A stretch of DNA of 64,000 bases from Anaerolineales bacterium (GCA_030583885.1 CP129480.1:3846714-3910713); one strand, 5' to 3'. Counted from the first letter of the stretch, positions 32,156 to 40,354 are shown. A program made the numbers and translations. Notes: a model not told the origin generated them from the letters alone.

Positions 32156-32515
32156 CTACCTTTCCGGTGTGAGAGCGAACTCAATGACTCTGATAACCCC
32201 ATCCATTTCGTTCATGACCTGGTTATTCCAAAACCGAAGTACTTTATACCCCTGCGAATCTCAATATCGGGTTCGTTCTGCATCGTATTCGGTTTGTTCC
32301 AAATGCTGACTGCCATCCAGCTCGATGATGAGTTTCCTTTTGATCGAGACGAAATCGACAATATGGTTGCCGATGGCGTGCTGTCTGCGAAAGCTTACGC
32401 CGTTGAGTTTGTTTCCCCGCAAAACGGCCCAAAGTTTTCTTTCCGCGGGTGCAGGCTCTCGGCGCAATTCGCCTGCGCGATGCATGGTTTTGGGGTTTGA
32501 TCTCTTAACTGGCAT
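32156..32515 (-). pseudogene. DUF559 (Vsr-like endonuclease fold) gene with in-frame stop
   Basis: 120 codons from the ATG at 32515 to TAG at 32156, with one internal TGA at 32261-32263. Before it: PAERKLWAVLRGNKLNGVSF, RRQHAIGNHIVDFV, KLIIELDGSQH, the DUF559 core with its D...E.D catalytic residues; after it the normal C-terminus continues in the same frame: QGYKVLRFWNNQVMNEMDGV. Homologues have Leu at the stop, so a TTA-to-TGA change would explain it. Loss of the last ~35 residues probably inactivates the protein. Its -10 TATAAT lies in the flanking repeat. Confidence 0.82.
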
Positions 32516-32530
32516 GATTGCATTATAGCC

Positions 32531-32616
32531 CGCCCCCTCTGTCCTGGCGGACATCTGCCCCAAATGCGACAGTTTAATTCTGGTCGCATAAAAAGTGTTC
32601 ATATCGCATTTGGGGG
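32531..32616. repeat. Composite repeat copy R3: GC spacer + 60-bp palindrome
   Basis: A GC-rich spacer (CGCCCCCTCTGTCCTGGCGG) joined to a palindrome at 32558-32616 whose ends are CCCCAAATGCGA and TCGCATTTGGGG. The inside of the palindrome is nearly identical to that at 40477-40536. It marks the left border of the AT-rich island. The mutase-tail part found in R1 and R2 is absent. Confidence 0.85.
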
Positions 32617-32695
32617 ACATCGTACCCGAAGCGTAGCGAAGTGGTAGGCAGGAGGGGGCATTCACCCTCACTCCCAGCCATTCCTGCCGCTACAA

Positions 32696-33514
32696 TTAAA
32701 CAGCCTTATTCATATTGACTGGCAAACCTGCTGCTTTTAACTCCCTCGCTAACTGAAGTTTCCATGCACTTGCATCATCTAATATCAAAAATAGAACACC
32801 TTGATAATCTGATGGTATTTCAACACCGGGCTGATATAAAGCACATACCTGCTTCCTGCCCAACTTACCAAGAAAGTAACCAAGCTCCAAGATTACATTT
32901 TGTCTTGCTCGAAGTACTTGTTTTTCATATGGCAGATCGAGTTTTCCGCCCCTATCATCACCTGTCAGAAGAACAATTGCAAAACCAACATTAGAGTAGT
33001 CAACAAATTTTTCAATTATTGTTCTACCTTCATTAGGTTGTTCATGAAGAATTATTACTTTTAAATTGAGTCGCTCTAAATATCTTGCAACACCTTCTTT
33101 TACGCCGTCGCTATGACCATGTACAAGAAAGACAGTATTATCGTGCAAAGAATTTCTTTTATCTGTGCTGGATTTCGCATCTTGTTCTGTTTGTAAAAGT
33201 TCAATAAGACTATCAACAGCAACCAATTTCCTGTCAAGACTAGAATATCTATGTTCTTCCCAATACCGCTCAGTTGTACTTGGCGGGAAAATATCGTGTC
33301 TACCAATATCCATTACCGTATTCACATTTACAGAATCTACACCGAATACTCGCACAAGCACATTCTGTGTTGCTTTTTCCCAAGCCTTATACTCATCTTC
33401 GCGAATAGGGCGCCTAGAAAGTAAAGTTTTTCCCTTTTTATATTGACGCCGAAGTAATTCCATTCCTTTTATTGGAGATAACGGAGAAGCATAAGTGGAG
33501 TTATTTTCTGACAT
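32696..33514 (-). CDS. TIR-like (CAP12-type) nucleotide-binding protein, candidate NADase effector
   Basis: 272 residues. N-terminal helical part (1-115); residues 126-268 form the TIR-like domain of the CAP12/predicted nucleotide-binding family: VFLVHGHSDGVKEGVARYL, ILHEQPNEGRTIIEKF, GFAIVLLTGDD, RARQNVILELGYFLGKLG, VEIPSDYQGVLF. Glu210 in NVILELG is the candidate catalytic residue. Relatives act as NAD-consuming effectors in CBASS/Pycsar-type immunity, but no cyclase gene is nearby. Last gene of the five-gene AT-rich operon, 30 bases after the two-TM gene. Coupling to the ABC-3C genes is inferred from order and spacing. Confidence 0.85.
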   Translation of the reverse strand: MSENNSTYASPLSPIKGMELLRRQYKKGKTLLSRRPIREDEYKAWEKATQNVLVRVFGVDSVNVNTVMDIGRHDIFPPSTTERYWEEHRYSSLDRKLVAVDSLIELLQTEQDAKSSTDKRNSLHDNTVFLVHGHSDGVKEGVARYLERLNLKVIILHEQPNEGRTIIEKFVDYSNVGFAIVLLTGDDRGGKLDLPYEKQVLRARQNVILELGYFLGKLGRKQVCALYQPGVEIPSDYQGVLFLILDDASAWKLQLARELKAAGLPVNMNKAV

Positions 33515-33544
33515 TGTTGTTACCTTTTGATTTATTCTATATTG

Positions 33545-34384
33545 TTAATCGCGTTTAGATTCAAGATCCATATCCCATTTAATTGGTTTCGACTGGCGCA
33601 AATCAAATATTCTTGTCAACACCCCTAAACCAGCAATAAAGAAACTTACTAGAAAAGCGGAATAAGTTCTCTCTAAAGCCTCTTGTATATATTTAGTGTC
33701 ATATCCCGATACTCCTAGCCAATTCAAGAAATCATGCAATACGGGAGCAAGATATGGGGAACCGAAAAATAAACCTATAGAGCCAAGTAATGTGAATAGA
33801 ATTATGACAATATCATATTTACTCTGGCGCAGGCCTTCTACAGATGCCGAATCAATGATTTCGCCAAGCATCGTTGGGTGATCACGCTTAGGTTCCATAA
33901 CTTCAACAGTACGCCTTATTTCAATGTACGGAGCTGATGAAATAATGTCTTTCTCAGCAGCTTTTGATTTTGCAATTCGTAGCCTACCGCCGAGAATCCT
34001 AATTTGTCGTTTATCCTTTAGTTTTCGGGCATTTTTTATTAAGTCAGTACAAGCTCTTCGCAATCTACCAAAAAGCCGACCTTTAATTCGTATATGGATT
34101 TCGGTCGGATTTACACCTGTCACAATAAAATGAGATTGTCCTTCACCTACATATCCTATCAATATCAGGTGTTCAGTTTCTTGTTCTTTGATATCTGGAG
34201 GCATATCCTCCAATATTTCATTTACAAAAGGGTGATTTAAAAGAGCTTCTTGTCCTACCTTTATAGGCGCATAGCCCATGTCCAAAAACATTTGGATTAC
34301 TTGAGAATCATATTCTTCTCTTTCTTTCCATAAAAACGAAAAATGGTCCGACGGTTGTAGGTCTGCTCTAATTAATGCACGCAT
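33545..34384 (-). CDS. Two-TM protein of unknown function in the defence operon
   Basis: 279 residues with GAGGG ahead of the start. A soluble part (1-185) with beta-rich middle (EHLILIGYVGEG, SHFIVTGVN, EIHIRIKG) is followed by TM1 at about 191-213 and TM2 at about 240-261, and a short charged tail. Both termini face the cytoplasm if the hairpin inserts normally. No family recognised. It lies 33 bases after the ABC ATPase gene and 30 before the TIR-like gene. Small 2-TM proteins are used as membrane-damaging effectors in several anti-phage systems, but nothing in the sequence proves this here. Confidence 0.65.
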   Translation of the reverse strand: MRALIRADLQPSDHFSFLWKEREEYDSQVIQMFLDMGYAPIKVGQEALLNHPFVNEILEDMPPDIKEQETEHLILIGYVGEGQSHFIVTGVNPTEIHIRIKGRLFGRLRRACTDLIKNARKLKDKRQIRILGGRLRIAKSKAAEKDIISSAPYIEIRRTVEVMEPKRDHPTMLGEIIDSASVEGLRQSKYDIVIILFTLLGSIGLFFGSPYLAPVLHDFLNWLGVSGYDTKYIQEALERTYSAFLVSFFIAGLGVLTRIFDLRQSKPIKWDMDLESKRD

Positions 34385-34417
34385 AATCCCTCGCTTTCAG
34401 AATGAACATCTTAGGTT

Positions 34418-36364
34418 TTATTTATTATCCCACTCAAGGGGGACAAGTTTTTCGCCTGTACGCCATCTTTCAATTACAGAGTCTTGGAACCATTTCTCAT
34501 TTATATCAGCATGATCGGTAATTATTATTTGCATTTTAGGACTTAATTCTTTAGCAACAGTATATGCTAAATAAAACATACGTCCAACGGCTTCACGATC
34601 TTCATCTCTCACGTCACCAGATTGCCAATCTAATCCTTTATCGGGTGAGAAGTATACTTGTGAAGGTTGGTCGACGAAAAGAAATCTTGGAGCAGGACGG
34701 TTTTTGGTTGTAAACCACTTGTGTAGTGCAAAATGAGCTATGAGATGGTATCCAACCCAATTTTCCCCACTACCCATCTTGTCCATGGAAACTGGTCCAT
34801 CTAAGGTATCAGCAACTAATTGCAGCTTCTTTAGGTCAAGTCTCAATGGGTATTCGGAATGTTCGAGCCTTAATTCTCTTGCCCAAACACTCATATCTTG
34901 ACTTATGATAGATAAAATTGACGAAGTTTTATCCTGAATGGTTTCTTCACTAATTTCTTCTTCAAGCAACTTTATTTTTTCATGCAATTGTTGAATTTCG
35001 ATATGTAAATTACTTGTATTCTCAAGTTGAGGTAAGCTTTCTAGGTAAAGCCCAATTCTTCCCAGAATATAGGCTCTGCGCGCACCTCTATCGCGAACCT
35101 CTTGCAATTTTTGGTTGGACGCTTGAATGGCCTCCAAAGATTCTCTATTCGCAGATAATTTATTTTTCAGACTGTCAATTTTTTCATCAAGCGCCCTTAT
35201 TGCCTGTTGCATTTTTGCGGAAGGCTCAGATACACCTCTAACTTGATTTTCCAATTGATTCACCGAGGTTCTCAAATCGTCATACGAAGGTACGTGATCG
35301 CTATTTAAAGGCGTTTGACATATTGGGCAAATTCGGTCATACGAATCAATCGATTCGAAAAGATTCAAACTTTTTAATCGGGCAAGTTGTTCTTGAGCTT
35401 CACCTGAATAACCACGTCTATCTGTATCAAGTGATTTAGCCGAGTCTAATTGGCCTTTAGTTTTCTTGAGTTCCTCAATTAATTCCAGGCGCTCCTTTTG
35501 AAGATTTTCAAATGCCTGATCTTCGGAAGTTATCTCTTCTTCTGGTTTTACAGGTCTTCTCTGAACTTCCTGCAAACTCAAAACGCATTCTTCCCAAGCT
35601 TCTGGAAGTTTTTCGGCAGAATAAATTCCTAAATCTTGTGCCTCTGACAACAAGGTATGAGCTTTTGTAACACCTATTCCCTTTATAGATTCAAATTCTG
35701 ACAATTTGTGTTCTAATGTTCGCAAGCTTGCTTTCATTCGTCGTAGGTGATCCAATTTCTTGACATATTCTTCATCTACAGATCCCAAAAAGTATGGCAA
35801 TGTATCCTTTATTGCTTGAGGAATATATGGATCGCTTTGTTTATGGAACAAATATTTATTGCTAATAACTTCGCTTTGTTGTTGAAAGGTAAAAAACAAT
35901 GCATGTCGGATGTTTGCTGAAAGTGCTAAACGTGTTTGCCCTACCATGGGTTCGTGAATATTTTCCCCAATTCCTGCATGTTTAGAAAGCAATAACTCTA
36001 AAGTTTCAGTGTTCGTTGTTTGTCGCAGAATAGAATGATCAGGAATGTCAATTGTTTTTTTGACATCGTAATAGACTATAGGGGACGATTTGCTTTCACC
36101 ACGAGATGGCAACTTTCTCGCAACAAAAACTTCACCATCCCGAACTTGTAAGCGCAATCCTGCCCAAGAAACTGTTCGGCGAATAATCCCTTCAGGAATA
36201 TTGCATTCGGAACTCCCGAGACAATAATCTATAATTTCTATTAGTGCGGTTTTACCAGTTTTTGAATCGCCGGTAATGATATTTAACTCACCAGGTTTCA
36301 AATTAAGAACCCGTTTTTCACCCTTATTGCTGTACAGAACAATATTCAGTATTTGAAAGCTCAT
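34418..36364 (-). CDS. ABC-three-component system ATPase (DUF3732, SMC-like)
   Basis: 648 residues from the ATG at 36364, which overlaps the stop of the middle-component gene as ATGA; a longer reading from 36421 has no support. Walker A GDSKTGKT at about residues 32-39, long coiled-coil arms with a CPIC motif at about 346-349 (zinc-hook position), signature-like MGSGENW, Walker B FLFVDQPSQ and H-loop ITDHAD. This is the DUF3732 branch of Rad50/SMC-like ATPases that comparative work places in ABC-three-component (ABC-3C) conflict systems, thought to sense invading nucleic acid and unleash a linked effector. Confidence 0.88.
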   Translation of the reverse strand: MSFQILNIVLYSNKGEKRVLNLKPGELNIITGDSKTGKTALIEIIDYCLGSSECNIPEGIIRRTVSWAGLRLQVRDGEVFVARKLPSRGESKSSPIVYYDVKKTIDIPDHSILRQTTNTETLELLLSKHAGIGENIHEPMVGQTRLALSANIRHALFFTFQQQSEVISNKYLFHKQSDPYIPQAIKDTLPYFLGSVDEEYVKKLDHLRRMKASLRTLEHKLSEFESIKGIGVTKAHTLLSEAQDLGIYSAEKLPEAWEECVLSLQEVQRRPVKPEEEITSEDQAFENLQKERLELIEELKKTKGQLDSAKSLDTDRRGYSGEAQEQLARLKSLNLFESIDSYDRICPICQTPLNSDHVPSYDDLRTSVNQLENQVRGVSEPSAKMQQAIRALDEKIDSLKNKLSANRESLEAIQASNQKLQEVRDRGARRAYILGRIGLYLESLPQLENTSNLHIEIQQLHEKIKLLEEEISEETIQDKTSSILSIISQDMSVWARELRLEHSEYPLRLDLKKLQLVADTLDGPVSMDKMGSGENWVGYHLIAHFALHKWFTTKNRPAPRFLFVDQPSQVYFSPDKGLDWQSGDVRDEDREAVGRMFYLAYTVAKELSPKMQIIITDHADINEKWFQDSVIERWRTGEKLVPLEWDNK

Positions 36365-36855
36365 GGATTTACCTCCCATAATGACAATACTGTTTCGGCA
36401 GAGCCAGCAACTGCAAACCATTTGCCTACAAGTCTAGCGCGCAAAACACATTCTCTTGCTTCTCCGTCCATCTGCTGGAGAAAATTCTTGAATTTCGAAT
36501 CTACCAATTTGCTTTTTAATCGGCCAGATTCGATAAGTAACCAATCATTAACGATCCCAAATAGAATAGCCTCACGAACAAAGGATTTAAGAGAGATTGC
36601 GCGCTCATAAAATTGAATTCGCGCATAAGGCTTTTCTTCCAGCCAGGCAGCTAGAGAAGTACGAGTATTGTAAGGTAAGGTATTTCTCGTTTGCTTATGA
36701 AGTATTACTGGTAAGACAATAAAAGCGAAAGGAAATGGCATTCCAAGATTGTCTTGTTGAGAATAATTACTCACTGTTGCACTTAATACGGCACAACAAA
36801 AAGCTGGATTGAATAAATATGCCGCTTCTTTTGAACGAGTTGGCCATGATCTCAT
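36361..36855 (-). CDS. ABC-three-component system middle component
   Basis: 164 residues starting directly after the effector stop (TAAATG) and ending in an ATGA overlap with the ATPase gene. The pattern MRSWPTRSKEAAYLFNPAFC, then GMPFPFAFIVLPVILHKQTR and LAAWLEEKP is that of the small helical middle components encoded between effector and ATPase in ABC-3C loci; it is presumed to bridge the two. Family assignment rests on recall of these conserved stretches. Confidence 0.85.
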   Translation of the reverse strand: MRSWPTRSKEAAYLFNPAFCCAVLSATVSNYSQQDNLGMPFPFAFIVLPVILHKQTRNTLPYNTRTSLAAWLEEKPYARIQFYERAISLKSFVREAILFGIVNDWLLIESGRLKSKLVDSKFKNFLQQMDGEARECVLRARLVGKWFAVAGSAETVLSLWEVNP

Positions 36856-38037
36856 TTATCCACCCACGCCTATTAATTGAATTAGCCTTTGCTTAAACTC
36901 TGGATGCCATCCAACAACCTGATTGTCCGAAAGTATATGGTAAGAACCTCTGGCCATTGATGGTTCGTTTACCTGAGGACGCACCTGTTGAAGATTGCCT
37001 GTTTCAATCCAAGAATATAGTTCTTGTGCAAGACGACGTTTTTCGTTTTCTGCTGTCTGATCGCCTATTTGATCGCGTAATTGCTCAAAACGAATTTCCC
37101 AATCCTCCATCAAGCGAGCCTCATATTTATCCAACTCCCCAACTTGCAACAATTCTTCTCTGACCCATCTCGAACGCTGTTCGAATGCACGAAAATAATC
37201 TCTGATAGCAATAAATATTCTCTTATCTTTAAGATCGATTAACTTGAGTTGTTGTACAAAAAGGCGATCTTGATAACCGCTTTCGTCAATTGTGGCAGAC
37301 AGAATATCCTCGTCTACTACTAAGTTGTCTTGTTTGAATTGCTCTCGAAGATTCGCTTCTTCGGCAATAATCTCTTCAGCCAAAATAGGTTTTTGATTAT
37401 CCCTATTTAGATGCTGTAAAGCTCGTCGATACCACCAACCTTCCAGTCGTATTATGAATGAATCAAGATACTTTATATCGACGGCATGAAAAACTTCTCG
37501 GCGCAACTCTTTTTCTAAATCCAAAATCGTAGGCGTCGCATCTAGGACAGTTACACGATCTATTAAATCTTCTTTTTCCTCAGAGTTTAAAGAACGGTAG
37601 GCATCATATCCAGCCAGATTTCCTTTGTTGGTTGATGATTGAGATATAGCATCTAGGCGCGAAATTGCCTTAGACACATCTCTATTCTGATTGGCTTGTA
37701 AATAATATGCCGCAGAACCATTGGCAACTTTTGCTGTTGTTACTAGATAAAATCTGAATCCTAAATTTGTTTTGTATTGGTCAACCCAAATTCTTATAGT
37801 TTTCCACAAGTCATTTGAAGTGTCAGTCAAATTCGCTGGTTTACTATGATGCTTTGCTTGCAACAATTCTATGGGTTGTCCCTCTGTTTCAAATACAATA
37901 TCATCCAAAGTCTCTATAGACACTGTGAAGCGAATATCATCCTTGACTCTTCTTAATGCGTCCAATAAGGCATATCTAACTTGATATAAATATCCAGTTA
38001 GGGATTCAGCTGCGGAAAAAGATGAAGGCGTAGTCAT
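36856..38037 (-). CDS. ABC-three-component system effector with nuclease-fold N-terminus
   Basis: 393 residues from the ATG at 38037; an in-frame ATG 30 bases upstream gives an unlikely hydrophobic leader. N-terminal SAAESLTGYLYQVRYALLDAL, then Asp45/Asp46 and Glu57-x-x-Gln60-x-Lys62 (DDIVFE ... ELLQAKHH), the D...ExK-type pattern of restriction-endonuclease folds as in Cap4/DUF4297 nucleases. The C-terminal ~200 residues (EGWWYRRALQHL, VVGWHPEFKQRL) are the ABC-3C-type C-terminal domain expected to contact the middle component. First gene of the operon. Predicted DNase held in check until triggered; the trigger is unknown. Confidence 0.85.
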   Translation of the reverse strand: MTTPSSFSAAESLTGYLYQVRYALLDALRRVKDDIRFTVSIETLDDIVFETEGQPIELLQAKHHSKPANLTDTSNDLWKTIRIWVDQYKTNLGFRFYLVTTAKVANGSAAYYLQANQNRDVSKAISRLDAISQSSTNKGNLAGYDAYRSLNSEEKEDLIDRVTVLDATPTILDLEKELRREVFHAVDIKYLDSFIIRLEGWWYRRALQHLNRDNQKPILAEEIIAEEANLREQFKQDNLVVDEDILSATIDESGYQDRLFVQQLKLIDLKDKRIFIAIRDYFRAFEQRSRWVREELLQVGELDKYEARLMEDWEIRFEQLRDQIGDQTAENEKRRLAQELYSWIETGNLQQVRPQVNEPSMARGSYHILSDNQVVGWHPEFKQRLIQLIGVGG

Positions 38038-38113
38038 AATAAGCAGAACCCAAAAGACTGTTACCAATATACAAGATTAATATTATCTAGTCAACAGATT
38101 CTAGTTCTTTCCC

Positions 38114-38204
38114 CTAAAACTCCTCCGCCACACGCTTCGCGTCGCCTGCCCCCACCGCCCGCCCCCTCTGTCCTGGCGGACACCTACCCAAAGGGCACGC
38201 TGTC
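38114..38204. repeat. Composite repeat copy R2, left part (cut by the IS3 element)
   Basis: On the minus strand this contains the end of a copied mutase tail (GDAKRVAEEF then TAG at 38114-38116) preceded by the GC spacer with GTCCGCCAGGACAGAGGGGG. The rest of the unit continues on the other side of the IS at 39476. Same order as R1 at 40392-40536. Confidence 0.8.
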
Positions 38205-38232
38205 TGATCTTGCCCCGGTTTAATAGACACAA

Positions 38233-39093
38233 TTAAAGTCCAGATTGTTGCTCAAACTCAACCGGGCTGAGGTAGCCAAGTGAAGAGTGCAAGCGTTGGC
38301 GATTGTACCAAACCTCAATGTATTCAAAAATCGTTGTTCGAGCTACTGCTTGCGTTGCAAATTGAGAGGTCACACACTCCACCTTGAGGGTAGCAAAGAA
38401 ACTTTCTGCCACCGCATTGTCATAACAATTTCCAACTCGGCACATACTCGCCTGAATATGTGCATCTGCTAAACTGCTTTGATAAGCGGCACTGGTATAT
38501 TGACTGCCTTGATCGGAATGATGTAACAGGCTTGCCTGCGGTTGTCGTCCTTGTAAAGCCATGTCCAGGGCTGCCTCGACAAGGGTTGCATCCATTTGTG
38601 CAGCCATCGCCCAGCCTACTACTTTTCGTGAAAACAAATCCAGAACCACTGCTAAATATAACCAACCTTCCGCGGTATCAATGTAGGTGAAATCGCTCAC
38701 CCATTTCTGGTTTGCCGCGCTGGCAGAAAAATCCTGGTTCAGATAATTCGGTGCTGGGATCACACCTGGCTGGCGCTGCGTAGTTATGGGACGCCAGCGC
38801 CTTCGTTTTTGAGGGCGAATTCCTTCTCTCCGCATCAAACGTGCGACTCGATGTCGTCCACAGGCGAACCCTCTGCGTTGTAGACCCGCCTGGATGCGCG
38901 GACTGCCATAGGTCTCGCGACTCAGTTTGTATTCTGCCCGGATCTGCTCCACCAGAATCCGATTCTCCACCTCTCGCGGACCGACTGCTTCTGGCTGCCA
39001 GGCATAGTACCCACTTCGCGTCACACCCAATACCTGGCACATCCGCTTGACGCTATACTCCTGGCAATGCTCCCGAATGAATTTGTATCTCAT
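38233..39093 (-). CDS. IS3-family transposase OrfB
   Basis: 286 residues: HTH_21 region (SGYYAWQ, YGSPRIQAGLQRRGF), then the rve DDE integrase core with Asp in WVSDFTYI, Asp in HHSDQGSQYTS and Glu in NAVAESFFATLK, and the C-terminal YNRQRLHSSLGYLSPVEFE. Intact. Overlaps OrfA by 4 bases (ATGA); a run of eight A on the coding strand (39122-39129) near the end of orfA could be the usual slippage site for an OrfAB fusion. Confidence 0.95.
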   Translation of the reverse strand: MRYKFIREHCQEYSVKRMCQVLGVTRSGYYAWQPEAVGPREVENRILVEQIRAEYKLSRETYGSPRIQAGLQRRGFACGRHRVARLMRREGIRPQKRRRWRPITTQRQPGVIPAPNYLNQDFSASAANQKWVSDFTYIDTAEGWLYLAVVLDLFSRKVVGWAMAAQMDATLVEAALDMALQGRQPQASLLHHSDQGSQYTSAAYQSSLADAHIQASMCRVGNCYDNAVAESFFATLKVECVTSQFATQAVARTTIFEYIEVWYNRQRLHSSLGYLSPVEFEQQSGL

Positions 39094-39404
39094 TGGTTTT
39101 CCCGGGAGAAAATGTTGATTGTTTTTTTTAGGATCTCGCGCTCTTCTTCCACTTCTGCCAACCGTCGTTGCAAGCGTTTGATCTCACGCTTGGCAGCTTC
39201 AAAGTCACTAACTTCCAAGTGCATTGGGTTTGTCCCTTGGGATATCACTTGGTATCGATCGCGCCATTTCACCAGCAGTCCGGGCGTGATCCCCAAATCG
39301 CGTTCAATTTGCCCGGCACTCTTTCCGCTGCTCTTCAAAAGTTCCAGAGCCTCTAATTTGAACTCTTCGGTGTACTTCCGATACCTTGTTTTCTTTTCGT
39401 CCAT
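39090..39404 (-). CDS. IS3-family transposase OrfA
   Basis: 104 residues from the ATG at 39404 (AGGAG 8 bases upstream; an earlier ATG at 39425 overlaps that ribosome site). Helix-turn-helix of the HTH_Tnp_1 type (YTEEFKLEALELLKSSGKSA, DLGITPGLLVKWRDRY) followed by a leucine-zipper-like coiled coil (REIKRLQRRLAEVEEEREIL). Binds the IS ends. Confidence 0.93.
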   Translation of the reverse strand: MDEKKTRYRKYTEEFKLEALELLKSSGKSAGQIERDLGITPGLLVKWRDRYQVISQGTNPMHLEVSDFEAAKREIKRLQRRLAEVEEEREILKKTINIFSRENQ

Positions 39405-39475
39405 GATCCTGCTCCTGTTTTCCAAGTCTACTGGATCCAGACATTTTTTGTGTCCACTTTTTTAGGACAAGATCA

Positions 39476-39540
39476 GTCCCCCAAATACGACAATATAAAC
39501 TCTGAATCATTATAAATGCGCTTTCTGTCGTATTTGGGGG
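39476..39540. repeat. Composite repeat copy R2, palindrome part
   Basis: Right-hand continuation of R2 beyond the IS3 element: palindrome 39478-39540 with ends CCCCCAAATACGACA and TGTCGTATTTGGGGG, a 15-bp perfect stem. Its loop differs from those of R1 and R3, so the arms are conserved better than the centre. Confidence 0.88.
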
Positions 39541-39576
39541 TACCTAAAGGTATGCTTCGCAAAGGCAGGGAGGGGG

Positions 39577-39705
39577 TCAAAACCCCTGCGCAACACGCTT
39601 CGCGTCACCCCAGACCCCCCTCAGCGTATTACAAATCTCCCCAAGCGTGACGTCATTCTCCACGCACTCGATGAAAAGGGGTATCAGGTTCTCCCCACAA
39701 ACAAA
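39577..39705 (-). pseudogene. Acyl-CoA mutase C-terminal fragment
   Basis: About 42 codons open to a TGA at 39577-39579, reading GENLIPLFIECVENDVTLGE, then ICNTLRGVWGDAKRVAQGF. This is the C-terminus of the mutase at 40551-42218 (NLIPLFIECVENDITLGE, ICNTLRGVWGEYVAQGF), about 85-90% alike in protein and DNA. Nothing of the rest of the gene remains. It is either the end of a lost paralogue or a copied gene tail. Palindrome R2 follows 36 bases after its stop, as R1 follows the intact gene after 15. Confidence 0.88.
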
Positions 39706-39770
39706 TCGACAGTCCCTTCGCGCCCTACGCTCCGCTTTGGGAGTGCTTCGCAAAGGTGATTGTCAATTGA

Positions 39771-40133
39771 TTACAAGGTATAGGGCAAATGAATTCCGTC
39801 CCAATCAGGATTGAAATCTTTGGTATTCCGAGTGACCAGCACTGCTTCATTCACCTTCGCAGTCGCCCAAATGATCGCATCGGGCAGGCGAAGGTGATGT
39901 TCACGGCGCAATTGGATGGCAGTTTCCGCCACTGCGGCATCAAGTGGAATGATCTCAAAATGCGATTCAAGAAAATCACGAATTTCAGAGACGTCGCCTT
40001 CTGCACCGACCAATACTTCCATCCATGTAATGCGGCTGACAAGTACGCGTTCGTAACGACCATACTCTTCGTCTGCTTTTGCAACTCCGTTGAGCGCATC
40101 AATTACGATGTTCGTGTCAAAGACCGCGATCAT
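39771..40133 (-). CDS. vapC: VapC-type PIN-domain toxin
   Basis: 120 residues from the ATG that overlaps the vapB stop (TGATG). PIN-domain acidic residues: Asp6 in VFDTNIVIDAL, Glu in ITWMEVLVG, Asp in LPDAIIWATA and Asp/Asn in TRNTKDFN. An Mg-dependent endoribonuclease, in this family usually cutting tRNA or rRNA when freed from VapB. The pair is bounded by repeats R1 and R2, so it looks like a cargo module. Confidence 0.9.
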   Translation of the reverse strand: MIAVFDTNIVIDALNGVAKADEEYGRYERVLVSRITWMEVLVGAEGDVSEIRDFLESHFEIIPLDAAVAETAIQLRREHHLRLPDAIIWATAKVNEAVLVTRNTKDFNPDWDGIHLPYTL

Positions 40134-40354
40134 CAAATTCCCCATTCGGCCCGCAGACTTTGCTGATACTTGACAGCATCAATCTTGCGGTTCTTCCACG
40201 AGCCGAAAGCGGCATGTTTTTTGAGTGAACGTCGCTTTACAGGTTGCGAAGCGTTCACCCGCTGTTGCAGGAATGCAATGAAATCCAGCACCTCGCTCTG
40301 TTTTTCAGGGGGCAGGGCCGTTAATTGCTTTTCAATTTGTTCTAAAAGGGTCAT
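40133..40354 (-). CDS. vapB: DUF2281-type antitoxin paired with VapC
   Basis: 73 residues from the ATG at 40354. N-terminal helix LLEQIEKQLTALPPEKQSEV and DFIAFLQQR are the DUF2281 pattern, which serves as the antitoxin half of PIN-toxin pairs; the basic/aromatic C-terminus (KKHAAFGSWKNRKIDAVKY) is the part that wraps the toxin. One-base overlap with vapC indicates coupled translation. Confidence 0.85.
   Translation of the reverse strand: MTLLEQIEKQLTALPPEKQSEVLDFIAFLQQRVNASQPVKRRSLKKHAAFGSWKNRKIDAVKYQQSLRAEWGI

Larger units (their letters stand above)
38205..39475 (-). mobile_element. IS3-family insertion sequence with GTC target duplication
   Basis: 1271 bp with terminal repeats starting TGATCTTG on both ends (CCCC at one side, TCC at the other, then GACAC further in) and flanked by GTC at 38202-38204 and 39476-39478. 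Removing the element and one GTC restores the sequence CACGCTGTCCCCCAAATACG, which is present uninterrupted in repeat R1 at 40471-40490. So the insertion point is proven by an intact paralogous site in the same window. Confidence 0.96.

Noticed and set aside
32261..32263. Recoded TGA (selenocysteine or alternative code) in the DUF559 gene
   Set aside because: Homologues have Leu here, no SECIS-like hairpin is obvious, and TGA is used as the normal stop by many genes in the window.
32696..33514. CBASS or Pycsar system based on the TIR-like gene
   Set aside because: No cGAS/DncV-like or adenylate-cyclase-type nucleotidyltransferase is present nearby; neighbours belong to an ABC-3C system.
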